Source: Aurifilum marmelostoma (Eukaryota > Ascomycota > Sordariomycetes > Diaporthales > Cryphonectriaceae). Taken from it: a DNA stretch of 64,000 nucleotides. A program made the translations under genes and the position numbers. The notes beneath the pieces are model-generated. The model saw only the letters and a program-made list of their open reading frames with translations, did not search any database and had not been told where the DNA came from. The DNA lies in contig JAMXSV010000003.1 in assembly GCA_027559495.1 (NCBI GenBank), positions 2,728,001-2,792,000 on the forward strand. The letters run 5' to 3'. How positions within the stretch are numbered: the stretch's first letter is position 1; each line of letters begins with the position of its first letter. Of the stretch, positions 11,726-22,363 are shown piece after piece.

Positions 11726-13171
11726 GTTGGAGTTGCGGTGATGGTGAGATCGGGATCTAGAGAGACGGAGAGAGTGTGTGAATAGGATGGCCGTCTTCTG
11801 TCCCTGGCAGGTATTGTACTGTCACAGCTGGGGACGACCCGTCGAGACAGCAATGTACCACGCGGGAGACGGCGCGTAAGGGTGTGGAGGTGAAGCTCTT
11901 CCGAGTAGAGCTTACTACCGTAGACGAAGCATCCAGGGTTCAGACGTCTGGGAGAGATATCCAAAGGCCGACTTATGCTAAGCGGTGGGTACGGTGGCTA
12001 GCCCAGTCCTGGTCGTGACCGTCGGTCGTGATCGCAGTCGTGACCGTGGTCGCAAATGGCCTTTCGGAATGGTTGATGCTTGGAACGACACCTGGGATGG
12101 AGTGGTGAGGAGGGAGGGAGAGAAAGCCCAGGTGTTGGGGTCGGGTTGAGGGGATATGGATGACAATAGGAAAGATCCAAAAAAGAGTGGACGGGCCTCC
12201 TGAGCGGTCGGGCCTGGAATGATTAAAAGGAAAAGTTGAAGAGATTGATGGGAACCAGGGAGGGACCACACAAGATTGGGATGCGGGTCTGTCCCTTAGG
12301 CGGCTCCGGGAGTTCTGATGCAGGTACTTTGGGCGGATCGCGTGGTGACCTCGGTGCTTAGCGTGAAGATGCAATTATTAGAATAAAATGGAGCCAACTG
12401 TAATAAAATGATGTGCCCTGATCTCCCGACGACAATGCGTGATGCTGCAGCGTCAAAGGTTGTCAAGAGCGTGAGGACTCCGATGAAAAAGAAGAGAAAT
12501 AACAAAGTATATGGTTTCCGACGTCAAAGGCGTTGGCTCGACGGCTCGAGACTAAAGAGTCTTGTCTTGAAGCCCCTGGATCTGGTGCTGGCCGTGGCTG
12601 TAGGGGATGGTCGATTTGTCGCAGGACGGGTGAGAAAGGCACGGGTGAGAGAGAGGGACAGAGAGAGCGAGAGAGTCTGTGTGTATGTGTGTGTGTGCAA
12701 CGAGGGTGGGCAGGAACCCAATACAACAGCAGTCAAGGACCAGCTGCGGACCTGCGGGTTGGGCTGGTAACAAGTGGACAATAACAGGAGGGCCTGCGAC
12801 GAGGGAGGCCACTGACGAACCCAACCCATGCAGAAAGAGAAAGAGAGGGAGAGACTTTGTTGCCCTGTCTTGCCGTGCCCTGCTCTGCTACCAAGTACTC
12901 AGTAGTAGTAGGCGGACGACGATCCGGACCAGGGACGTGGGTGCGAGATGGCGAGCGTGGGAGCCCTGGAGACGATGAACAGGAGGTGCAGCAGGGGGGG
13001 ACCGTATTTCCCGTCGTACCGCGAGGAGGGGACAAAGAGAACGGGGCCTGGGACTGAGCACTGGGGACCCGTGGAGCCTTGGGCGCAGCGAGACCCGGTG
13101 CTTAGCATGAATGGAAGCAGCTGGGGTGGTTTGTCGACTGGTCGACGGTCGACAGTGTTCAAGGGGAATTT

Positions 13172-13185
13172 GGGGGGGGGGGGGG
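13172..13185. repeat. G14 homopolymer
   Basis: Fourteen consecutive G, the longest of the many G/C homopolymers in the balanced half of the window. It lies 1.45 kb upstream of the kinase start codon. Confidence 0.9.
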
Positions 13186-14786
13186 ACGGGACCTGAACCT
13201 GCTATGCCGGTTCAGATCAATCAATGTCGATGATTGATCAGGGGGAAGCAAATCTCGCTAACGATCCGGGCAACAACGTTTCTTCGAGAGTCCAATTTGC
13301 GCTTCAAGACCGGGGTTGTTCTCCTTGGCCAGGGTTCGCGCGCTGGCTTAGGGCCCCCGTTTTTATTTTTTGTTGTTTTTTTTTTAATCTTTTTTTCTAG
13401 GGCGTGGTGTCGGTGGCTTGTCGACCTGTCAAGGCTGGCGCCGCTTGCTTGTCTTTCGGCACAGCAGTCCTGCGTGCCTGTGGTAGTCTTCGCACGCTAG
13501 GTTGGATACCTGATACAAGCGCGGTGATGCAGATCCTGCGAATCAAGGGTTCCGTGAAGGGGAAAAAGACACAATCTACAAAGATTTGGCCTCTGGGGGG
13601 GGGGGCGATGAAGAGAAAGGTGACGAGAATGGGGTCGTGCTTGTGGGTCCACCTGGTTGAGTTCGACCCTGGTCGGACTCAAGGTGGACGTTGCACACTC
13701 AGGTGAGCAACTGGCGATTATTATGACATCTCGGTACTATTTGTCAGTTGATTATGGTTATTGGCCCAGCAGAAGAAGCGACATGTGTCGTTGGAGCTAT
13801 CGAGATGAGCGAGAGAGGCGATGGCAGATAAAAAAAAGTTAAAAGGGGAAAGAAGAGAGAGGGAGAGAACGAGAGGGAGGATGAGAAGCACATCAAAGTC
13901 ACGGCAGCTGACGAGACTTCCTGTCAGAGCATAACTTTAATAGTGCCTTGGACAGAGGCTCAGGGCCACAGCCAAATGCAGACAGAGCGAGCGACTCGAT
14001 TTCTGAGGATAAATTACCAGTGTAGACAACGTGAAAGAGGGAGGGGAGGGAAGGAACAAACGGGTCTGACGAGCATGACTGCCAGCTAGCAGGGGGGAGC
14101 TGAACCTGATTGACAGTCTGACAGTGTAGTGTGCCTGTGTGCTAACAGCCGGGGGGGGGTGGAGGAGTGGTGTGGGAACGGAGTGGTGGGAATGAGGGTG
14201 AGAGTGAGAGAATGAGTGGAATGGCAGTGACTGGGCAACTGAACTCACTTTGACCAGGAGGGAGTGGGAGTGGGCCTGTTTCTGGTCAACGAGACAGTGC
14301 TTGAGTGACTGCTTCTCACTGGGTCGGCTGAGCTGTCAGAACGCGCGAAAGCAGGGAAGATGGTGTGTTTTGGCGTATCAATAAGCCTGCAGCGTCTGGT
14401 CAGCTAGGGCTTGCTAGTATGTGCTCGGATGCTATGTACCGTACCGGTGTCATCCCGCCGTTATGGTACATGTGGATTGTAGTGTTGCTATCACAGCACT
14501 AAACTAAGATTGTCAGGGTTTTAGGGGCAAGCGCCTAGTGGCCATCCCCTCAGCATGGCTGTGTGTGGGTGTGTGTGTATGTGTTTGTGCCTGTACCTTG
14601 CCTGCCTTGCCATGCAGCTACGGTACCTGGATCGCCGTTCATGCCAGCAGGCCGCTCAACTGGCCCGCCCAGAGAAATGAATCCATGCACTACAGCCTGG
14701 AGACAAAGGCAGCGCGGCTACCTGATTGGCACCTCAAGAAGACGACGCCCACGCGATCACAATCGATCTCCTAATGCATAATGTTT

Positions 14787-14806
14787 TGTGTGTGTGTGTG
14801 TGTGTG
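14787..14806. repeat. (TG)10 microsatellite
   Basis: Ten uninterrupted TG units in non-coding DNA between the kinase and the Stc1-domain gene. Confidence 0.85.
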
Positions 14807-17800
14807 GGTTATAGATATTATACATCAGCACGCTCTGCCAGCAGACTGGACTGTGACCGCGCATCTCACAGCAGCGTGTCCCAGAACAGCAGGGTACTGA
14901 GCCCGTGGTTACAGGGGGGCCAGAAGTACCTCCAGCGCCGACAGGGGGCGGTGCAGGCACATGGTCGGTAGCTCTGGGCCCTGGTTCTGACTCTTGGACG
15001 CCTCTAGGACAATCCTCGACCACCGTCTCACTTAGCCGTGCACCAAGTTTTCTGCAAGCCCCTGCTAGCCATTTACCTACCAGGGCCACCACCAAAGTAT
15101 GCGCGTCGCAGCCACCACGCACTTCCTGTCCCTGTCTTGTGCTAACAAAGCTAAAGCCAGGGGGTGCATAAAGACGCGATCCGTTCCGGGCGTGGCCCAC
15201 CACTCTTACTTGTACGACAGTAGTGGTTAAGGAAGTGTGCGCCCAATGTCAGGTTGGTGGCCCTCGCTCAACCGCTGCGTGGCCTGCCACCTTGGGCACC
15301 CAAACGATCGTCGCATATTCGATGGCAAGGCTCCGCTGCGAAGGGCCTCGTGGACGAGCTACAGGTGCAATCTTGTGTGTGCTCGTGTGGTGAGATTTCT
15401 AGATTGAGATGCGAGACTCGTCGCCGCAGACCGGGTCCAACAACCACCAAAGCCATCGTCATCCACTACCGCTTATAGGCAAGAATCCCGGGTCAATTCA
15501 GGTAACTGGAGCACGAGATGGGCCTGATGACATCTGGAGGGTTCGCGCCGCTGGAAAGAGACCGGCTGGTTGGTCGTGGGCTGTCCATATCTCACAGCTG
15601 TGTGGACGCTTTGACCGGTCTCTCTCCGCCTTTCAGTACGCCGAGGACCACGAGCCTGCGACGTCGTTCATGCATGAACGAACGGACGGACAAAGCAGAA
15701 CGCGTGGCTGGGCCCCCCAGCCCCTCACTCCATCCACAGGAACCGAGTCGTCACATCGACGAAGGAGGCACAGGACGACCCAGAGGACTGGCGAGAGCTC
15801 CACGGCTTCCGACAAGTCGATCTCTTGCCAGTCGCATATGCCAGCTCATCGTGCCTGCAGAAAACAGGACAGGACTGCTTCCTCTTTGGTGATGGTAAGC
15901 GTCTGGGTCGACGCGCCAATCCCCAAAACGGTCGCTCGAACGGTAGCCTCGGGTCCGCTAAACAGGACAGGGGGGTGCAAAGGGTAGTAGTGCTGTGTGT
16001 CTTGGGACGTTGGGGGAGCCTATCAAGCCCTGCTGCACTACTCATCAGCGAGGGACGCGGGCTGCAGAGTTTGGTTCCGAAACTCCACAGGACCAGTTCT
16101 TTGATCAGGTCGGCCAGGAGGAGACAGGGTGACAAGAACGCCTTTTGGGTACCAAAAAAGAGTGGATTTGCCATAGCATTAGCAGGCAGACCACGCGGTC
16201 TGCTACATGGTACGCAATAAATACCTGGCCTCGGCATTTCTTACCCGCGGTAGTTATTCACAGGGCTGGTCGCGCAGGAATCCTTCTCGAATGTCCAGGT
16301 AAAGACTCCTAAGATTTGCCCACATCAAGTTGAGACGAAGCGCCCCGGTTGAAACGGGAGCGGGGCAACGGAGATGTCGAGGAATAGGGTCAGAACCGAG
16401 GAGGGGTGCTGAGAACGTATCGATATTGGCTCGAATGGCTGGCTGGCACGTACTGGGTAGCACAATATTATGGGAGTAAAATGGTTTGAGGGGGCTTCAC
16501 CGGTAATGAGCGAGGCAGGGGGCTGGTAGGATCCTCGTTGCTAATCTTGTCGCTGGCGAAACGAAATCTCGATTGGGCCTGTGAAGACGATGAGCCATGG
16601 GGATAGAGCCACAGGAGTCCCACCATGCCAGATTGCCAGCCTCGTGGCTGCTACCATAGTTTGTCATGACAGCTACGGCGGGGCTCTTGGAGGTGCTACC
16701 TTGGTATTCGCCTTCAAACACATCATCCAGCGTTCACCTGGTATCAAGAGGGTCTTGTTTAGACATCGGTGGCGAGATCATGTCGGCGTCATTGTCTCTA
16801 TGTACTGTGCTTTGTAGTGAATCCGGACCTCGCAGTCGGTCTGTCATGATGCGGTGTACATGAAAATCCACAGAATCTTCGCGAGCAGTCAACAAGCACG
16901 GTGCGTGTCAAAAAGCTTGGGCCGCGTGATCGTCCACTATATACAGCGCTGGCAATCTCGTATTTCTCTTCAGTCGCATGTCCTTCACGAGACGATCTGG
17001 TCTCATATATCGCTGTTCTCTCGCTGCTAAGATGCCCATCCTCATCGCGTTGCAATGCCGACCAATGGTGGGAGCAGAGGCGAGACCCCCAGAGGTCGTC
17101 TCGCCGGACATTGGCCATCTCATCACCACCAAGTCTGTCTCATCTCAGTTTCCCTTCGACGCAAAATCCGACATACTGCTTGTATGTACAGGGCAGAGCA
17201 GCCATTGCCCAAAGAGAGATCTATACCCCACACCAGGAATTGTCGTCGCAAGTCAGTCCAAGCACCAATAAACTGACTCGTGCCACATTATGATTTCGTG
17301 TCTGAACGCCAAGTGGAAAGAAAGTTAGGCAGGTCCATGACCGTCAAAAGACCATCCGTCAATCACCATGTCATTCAGTCGCTCGGAAAGACAACGCGCG
17401 CGCCCTCGACATGTGCCAAAAAAGGAAGAAGGAAAAAAAAAGAAAAAAGGGGGGGGCGGCCCCAGCCTGAATCGATCCGGGCCTGTTAGTTGATGGCCGG
17501 GGGCTGTTCCGACCCTGTACGACCCATCGCGCTTGGCTCGTTTTCGGCGTCTGGAAAATCTCGGTCGCACCGCGCTTCCCCGGGGGTTGCCCGTTGGTTT
17601 TCTACTGTATATGGTCAAATAACAGCCGCGGTCCTTTTGTCGACAATCTTCCCGCAGAGGGGAGTCGTACGGCCTTCGCCTCTTTCGTCCATGGAGACCC
17701 GCAATCTTCGCTGGCGCTGCATTATCCTATGCCAGCAGAGTCGTCAGCAGATCGTGGTTGGTTTGAAAAGCCGCGACTTGCGCCGCCAGCAACAGACCGG

Positions 17801-18014
17801 CAGCTGGAAGGCCTTGTAATGTTGGTGGCTGGAACAGCGACTGCGGTTTCGGCCCTTCTTATCCATCTTGTCTTCTTGAACGACATCTCGATCACACCAG
17901 ATCTGCAGTAGTTTGCTCGGCTACACAGCCGGGAGGTTCCTCCCCCAGACCGCCTTGCGCTCGAAGTCGGCGTGTAGGGCGGTCAATGAAGAATGGGCCC
18001 CCGGCCGAGACCAG

Positions 18015-18026
18015 CCCCCCCCCCCC
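18015..18026. repeat. C12 homopolymer
   Basis: Twelve consecutive C in the 8.36-kb non-coding region. Confidence 0.9.
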
Positions 18027-19497
18027 AGCCATGCTTGCGCGCTCACCGACTTGACAATCCCAATCCACGTGGCGACGATAGGGGCATCTTGCATCTTTCC
18101 CAAGTGGGCCCGCCCTTGATACCCCCATTGGGAAACCCTGATCGCATTGGTAAATAGCTCATGACGGTAGAAGGTGAGGCCGGGGTGGAGGCGCCCGCGT
18201 ACAAGAATACTCCATGTACCTCGAGACTTTGAGAATGTCGGTTCCGTCTCCGCTGAGGATCGAGGAAGGCGTCTGCAGTGGATCGAATACGGGAACAGTT
18301 ACGGACGAAGGTGGTCCCGTGACCGTTGAGAGATGTTTTCTTAGTGAGGCCGAACCCTCGCCGACGGGATCGTCAGGGCACATCCATCGTCTTTTCTCAG
18401 GGGAGCCGACATGGCTATGCCGGCGCGCGTACGTTATCATGAGTTGACACTCTGTCGTCTGGTGTGCCGGGCCAGATTTGACCATACTGCAAGGGACAAT
18501 ATCAGCAGACCTCCTTCATGAGCTGTAGGTAGGTATCGGGGTTTTTCTTCGTCTCGGTTTCCTCCTTACGGACGTCACAAGCGTGACACCTTACAACATT
18601 CTCTTAGCAACATGAATTCTTGGTGCCCCATGGCAAAGCTGGCTGTCGCTGGTAGGAACATGGTTGGCGACTTTGCAGTCCTCATCTAGGTATGGAGCTT
18701 GTTTTTCTCCCTGACTTGGCTGATAGCCATGAGCTAGTTATGGGGGAGGGTGCGTCAGGTGTCATCTGTCAAGACTGCTTTGTCTTATGGGAGAGGACAT
18801 AGGCAATGGCACTGATGTCGGGGCAGCAGACGAGGGTACCGGCTCATAGCTCTGAAGTTTCGGAGGGAGGACAGCTAGGCAAGAGGGACAAACTTCAGGC
18901 TCAGGCAGCCACTCATACGAAATTGCAATTTGGGCAGGACGAGATTGTCAAGTGCAGCTCCCTGATGTCCACGGACACTTGCTGCATGGAATGGAGAGGC
19001 AAACGAGGATTGCTTCGACCCAAGTTGGAGGCACTCTCCAACTGAAGCTGCACACTTTCAATGGCATCCAGGTTCCTTCTCTGCAGGACTGTTTGCCTGG
19101 TTGCTGGACACATGGGTCCTGTCCATATGCGAGACTCAAACTCTCAGTAGAGGAAGTTGGTTCCACCAGTGAAACCACAGCACCTGGTCACCACCCTCAA
19201 CATGTTGCCCAGCTTCTTTGTCTGCTTGCTTTTACCATCTCGTGGTACGTCTATGTCTGTCTGCGAGTTATCTAGCACCATGAGTCCAATGCATGGGCAC
19301 AAGCACACGTAGCATGCCATCATACATAGCGTGCTCTTGTGATGTGAATGCTCTGCCAGTTACCATCAGCGCACACTTTGGGCCCTATGGTAATTTCTGG
19401 AATGCTCTATGGTTGGCAGATCTGTCGTGTCGATAGTGCGTCACTTGTTTGTGTGAATCACCCATTGTCGACCCAGCGATAAATTACGATACAAAAA

Positions 19498-20083
19498 GTG
19501 GTTTCCGGTACCTTCTCCCACTTCAGTCCAGTCCCATTTAAACTTGGATCGCAGACTCGCTTTTCCCCATCCTCGCTGTCTCTCCTCAACAACTCCATCA
19601 CTGATAGGTCAATTATTCATCATTCAGCCCTTTGCCCAGGGACTCCAAACTTTCTCGGGGTTGAAGAGGCATCATTGATCTGCCTTTTCTCAGTGTCAAC
19701 ATTACTCCCCAAGGAGCACCTGCGACCTCCAAGCCATCAATACATACCAGATTGTGGCTCTCTTCAGGGTCAGTTTCTTCCCTCTCCCAATCACCCTATC
19801 CTTGACTGTGCCATCTCCCCAGTGCTCCTTCCTCTACAATGAAATAGTTGCTATCAGCTCCATCAGACACGGCACTCCCTCTTTCCTCTAGCTCCTACCT
19901 TCTTCATCCTTGTGCCACTGGGTTTTGAAGGCAGGCAGCACCATCACCTCATCTCCTTCCTGACATTGACCAGTCCGTTATACTTCCTCTTTCAGATGGC
20001 AATTACTTGTCCGTCAAACTGACCTCCTTTTTCTTTCAGAACATCGACAATCGCCTCAGCCGTCATCGAACGCAGACGTCAAA
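19498..20083 (+). promoter_or_regulatory. CT-rich promoter and leader of the Stc1-domain gene
   Basis: The coding strand is strongly pyrimidine-rich for about 580 bases before the start codon, the pattern seen in many fungal core promoters and leaders. A TTTCTTTCAG sequence ending at about 20040 resembles a splice acceptor, so an intron within the 5' untranslated region is possible. Confidence 0.4.
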
Positions 20084-21029
20084 ATGCCGGGCTCCTCCAT
20101 CGATAACACTGATGACTTCGGCGGCAACTCGATGTAAGGCTGCCAGCTTTCGTCCTTTTCCTTGCAAAGTTTTAGACAGATACTGATCACTACATTGCCT
20201 CAGGCTTCGTTGCACGGTCGATAACAAGTTCGAGCGCCTGGATCAGTTCTCCCAGAAGCAGCTCAACAAGTATCGAGATGCCAAGAGAGCCGGCCTGCCT
20301 AGTTGTCTGAAGTGCCGGAAGCACGTCCAAGGCAACGTCTCTGAGCTCAAGTGCGACGACTGTGACGAGTACAAGGCCCTCTCCGAGTTCAGCAACGCGT
20401 CTCGCCGAGCCTCCAACCGTGTGCGCCGCTGCCGTGATTGTGTTGCTTGGACGGAATCCGACATGCCTGGCACCGAGCCGCTACCCCCTCCTGGTGCCCC
20501 CCGCGCTCATGACGAGCAAGACTACGGACGCCATGGCATCCAGGACGCTGAGAAGTTTGACAAGACCAAGGACACTGATTTCGAGGACGACTTGGCTTCC
20601 ATGAGCTTCAACGACACAACATCCGACACTACCGAGTACGGCGGCAACCTTTTCCTCACCTCTTCCACCCTCGAGGACCACAATGATCGCCACCAGCGCA
20701 GCGGAAACCCCTCTACGGGCTACAATGAATCCTCTGCCCCATCTGCTCCTGTGCCTGCCAACAACTCTTATCATCAGCAGTCACGCCGCCCCATGTACAC
20801 AGCGTATGGTCCCAATGGCGAGATGCAGAAGCGGGCCCAGACCGTCGCCAGCGCCACTGATGTCAGTTGCGACGTCCCTACGATCACGGGTGTCTCCCGC
20901 CGCGGTGGATTTGTCAAATTCAGCAATCGCCGTATGGCGCCCGATCCACCCAACTACCTGCTCAACAAGCCCGCAGAGAGCGTGCGCCCACGTGTCTACT
21001 ACTCCGACGACAGTGAGGATGAGGCCTAA
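20084..21029 (+). CDS. Stc1-domain zinc-binding protein
   Basis: Two exons, 20084-20133 and 20204-21029, with a 70-base intron (donor GTAAGG, branch-like ACTGATC, acceptor CAG) give 291 residues. The domain covers about residues 18-100 and shows four cysteine units: C20, C51-x2-C54, C67-x2-C70 and C93-x2-C96 followed by W99. An EYKALSEFS segment precedes the last pair. This CxxC...CxxC...FS...R...CxxC...W layout is the signature of the Stc1 domain. In fission yeast Stc1 links the Argonaute RNAi complex to the CLRC histone H3K9 methyltransferase complex. Filamentous fungi have several proteins with this domain whose roles are mostly unknown, so I do not assign an RNAi role. The remainder (100-291) is polar and probably disordered, ending in an acidic DDSEDEA tail. 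The splice exactly restores the frame into the first domain cysteine. Confidence 0.88.
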
Positions 21030-22363
21030 GCTCTTGCATAGGCTGATGGATCACGAGGGGCATGAGCTGCCTCCTTGTTTATCTTTTTGGTCTTCGAGTG
21101 CCGCCGGTCTGGGGAGTGGTTCGACTGTCGAGCTGTTGGGGCATCCCTTTCGTTTCAGTTAATTACTAAAGTCATCAGCGTGGGATTTCCTGACAGGAAG
21201 CAGCTTCTGACTGATCAGCTTGATAGAGGCATCTTGTCCATCCTTTTCGGCATGTAGTTGACGATAAGAAAAAAAAATCCAGACGCGTTCATTTTTATGT
21301 GCTTCTTGAGCGCCCATACTTGCCACGTCCTCTGTTGGATCGGCTCTTCTCAAGGACCAACACGGCTGCACACCACTTAGTACTTACAGTGCGTGACGCT
21401 GACGCAGTTCGTATAGCTCGTGGGCCCCTTGGAGTCATGCAGTGATTAGTGTTGATTCGGCAATGTCGTCCAACGTTGCGTCGTCTTTCTCTGACATTGG
21501 TCACAGTGCACAAGCAATTCGGACCCTCTTCGTCGGTGCCGCTGGTGGCGACCGTTAGGTACTTCCTCAGAAATTGGGTAGACATGATCAGCCTCCTACT
21601 ACGGTGTACCGCGACGGGAGACAAGCCCTATATTGCCACGACCACTCTCCCGCATGAACCTTAATCAAGCCGCGCAGCAATGGTCAGCCGGGCTTATGCG
21701 CTCGCCCGCCATGATCGACGGTCCTTGATAATCAGGATCCATTTGATTCAACGACAACGACGACTTGGATTGTGTGGTGCAACACTCCACGGCACAGGGC
21801 GTCCTATTGTCCAGGCCTCAGGTGGGTCTACGTGTGAGTGTTGAGGCCTGATCAGCAAGGGTGGTCCCTCCCGCGGATGACGTTTGGAGGTGGTGTGCGG
21901 GTGGCGGCGCCGGCCAGCGCCCGAACTATATGAGGCTCACAATCATGATGGGACTGCACACCCTGAGGAGGTTGATTGGGCCAGCAGGGGCCAGCTATGT
22001 GCTCTGGGCTAGGATACTTCATATGTTCCGAGAAGTTTGCCCTGATCTCAGATATTGACTTTCACCCACGAAACACGTTCTTACTTCCCAGTCACTACGG
22101 GATCCAAAATAACTGTATCGACCTCATCTTGCATGTCCTCCTCCACGCTTGTTTATTTGTCCAAGACGTCCTCTTCACGGTTGCGGACTTATAAGCTGTT
22201 CTCGCCTTGGCAGCTTTACTATTTCTTCCTTTAATTTTTTGATGCTTGTTTTATTCTTGTCTTGTCTTATTCGCGTCTCCCCTCGTCGCTCATTTGAGGC
22301 CGGGTGTTCCGATTTGTTTTCAAGTCTGCTCGTTCACGTTAGCTGCCCGAGCGCCTTGTCACC
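21030..22363. other. Intergenic region
   Basis: The stretch separates the Stc1-domain gene from the DUF7514-type gene, both on the plus strand. Open frames on both strands are short and lack domains. From about 22070 the plus strand becomes T/C-rich, compatible with promoter and leader of the downstream gene. Confidence 0.55.

Larger units (their letters stand above)
11726..20083. other. 8.36-kb gene-free shared upstream region of divergent kinase and Stc1-domain genes
   Basis: No open frame here carries a recognisable domain. The longest (192 residues at 15409-15987 + and 170 residues at 15725-16237 -) overlap on opposite strands and look like chance frames in balanced DNA. The sequence is not AT-flooded, so it is not an obvious RIP-mutated repeat. 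It contains CT/GA-rich tracts, G14 at 13172-13185, G11 at 13595-13605, G9 at 14151-14159, C12 at 18015-18026 and a (TG)10 tract at 14787-14806. Long 5' leaders, non-coding transcripts or regulatory sites are plausible but not demonstrable here. Confidence 0.55.

Noticed and set aside
15409..16237. Overlapping open frames of 192 (+) and 170 (-) residues in the 8.36-kb spacer
   Set aside because: They overlap on opposite strands, show no domain or biased codon pattern, and have no supporting splice structure; probably chance frames.
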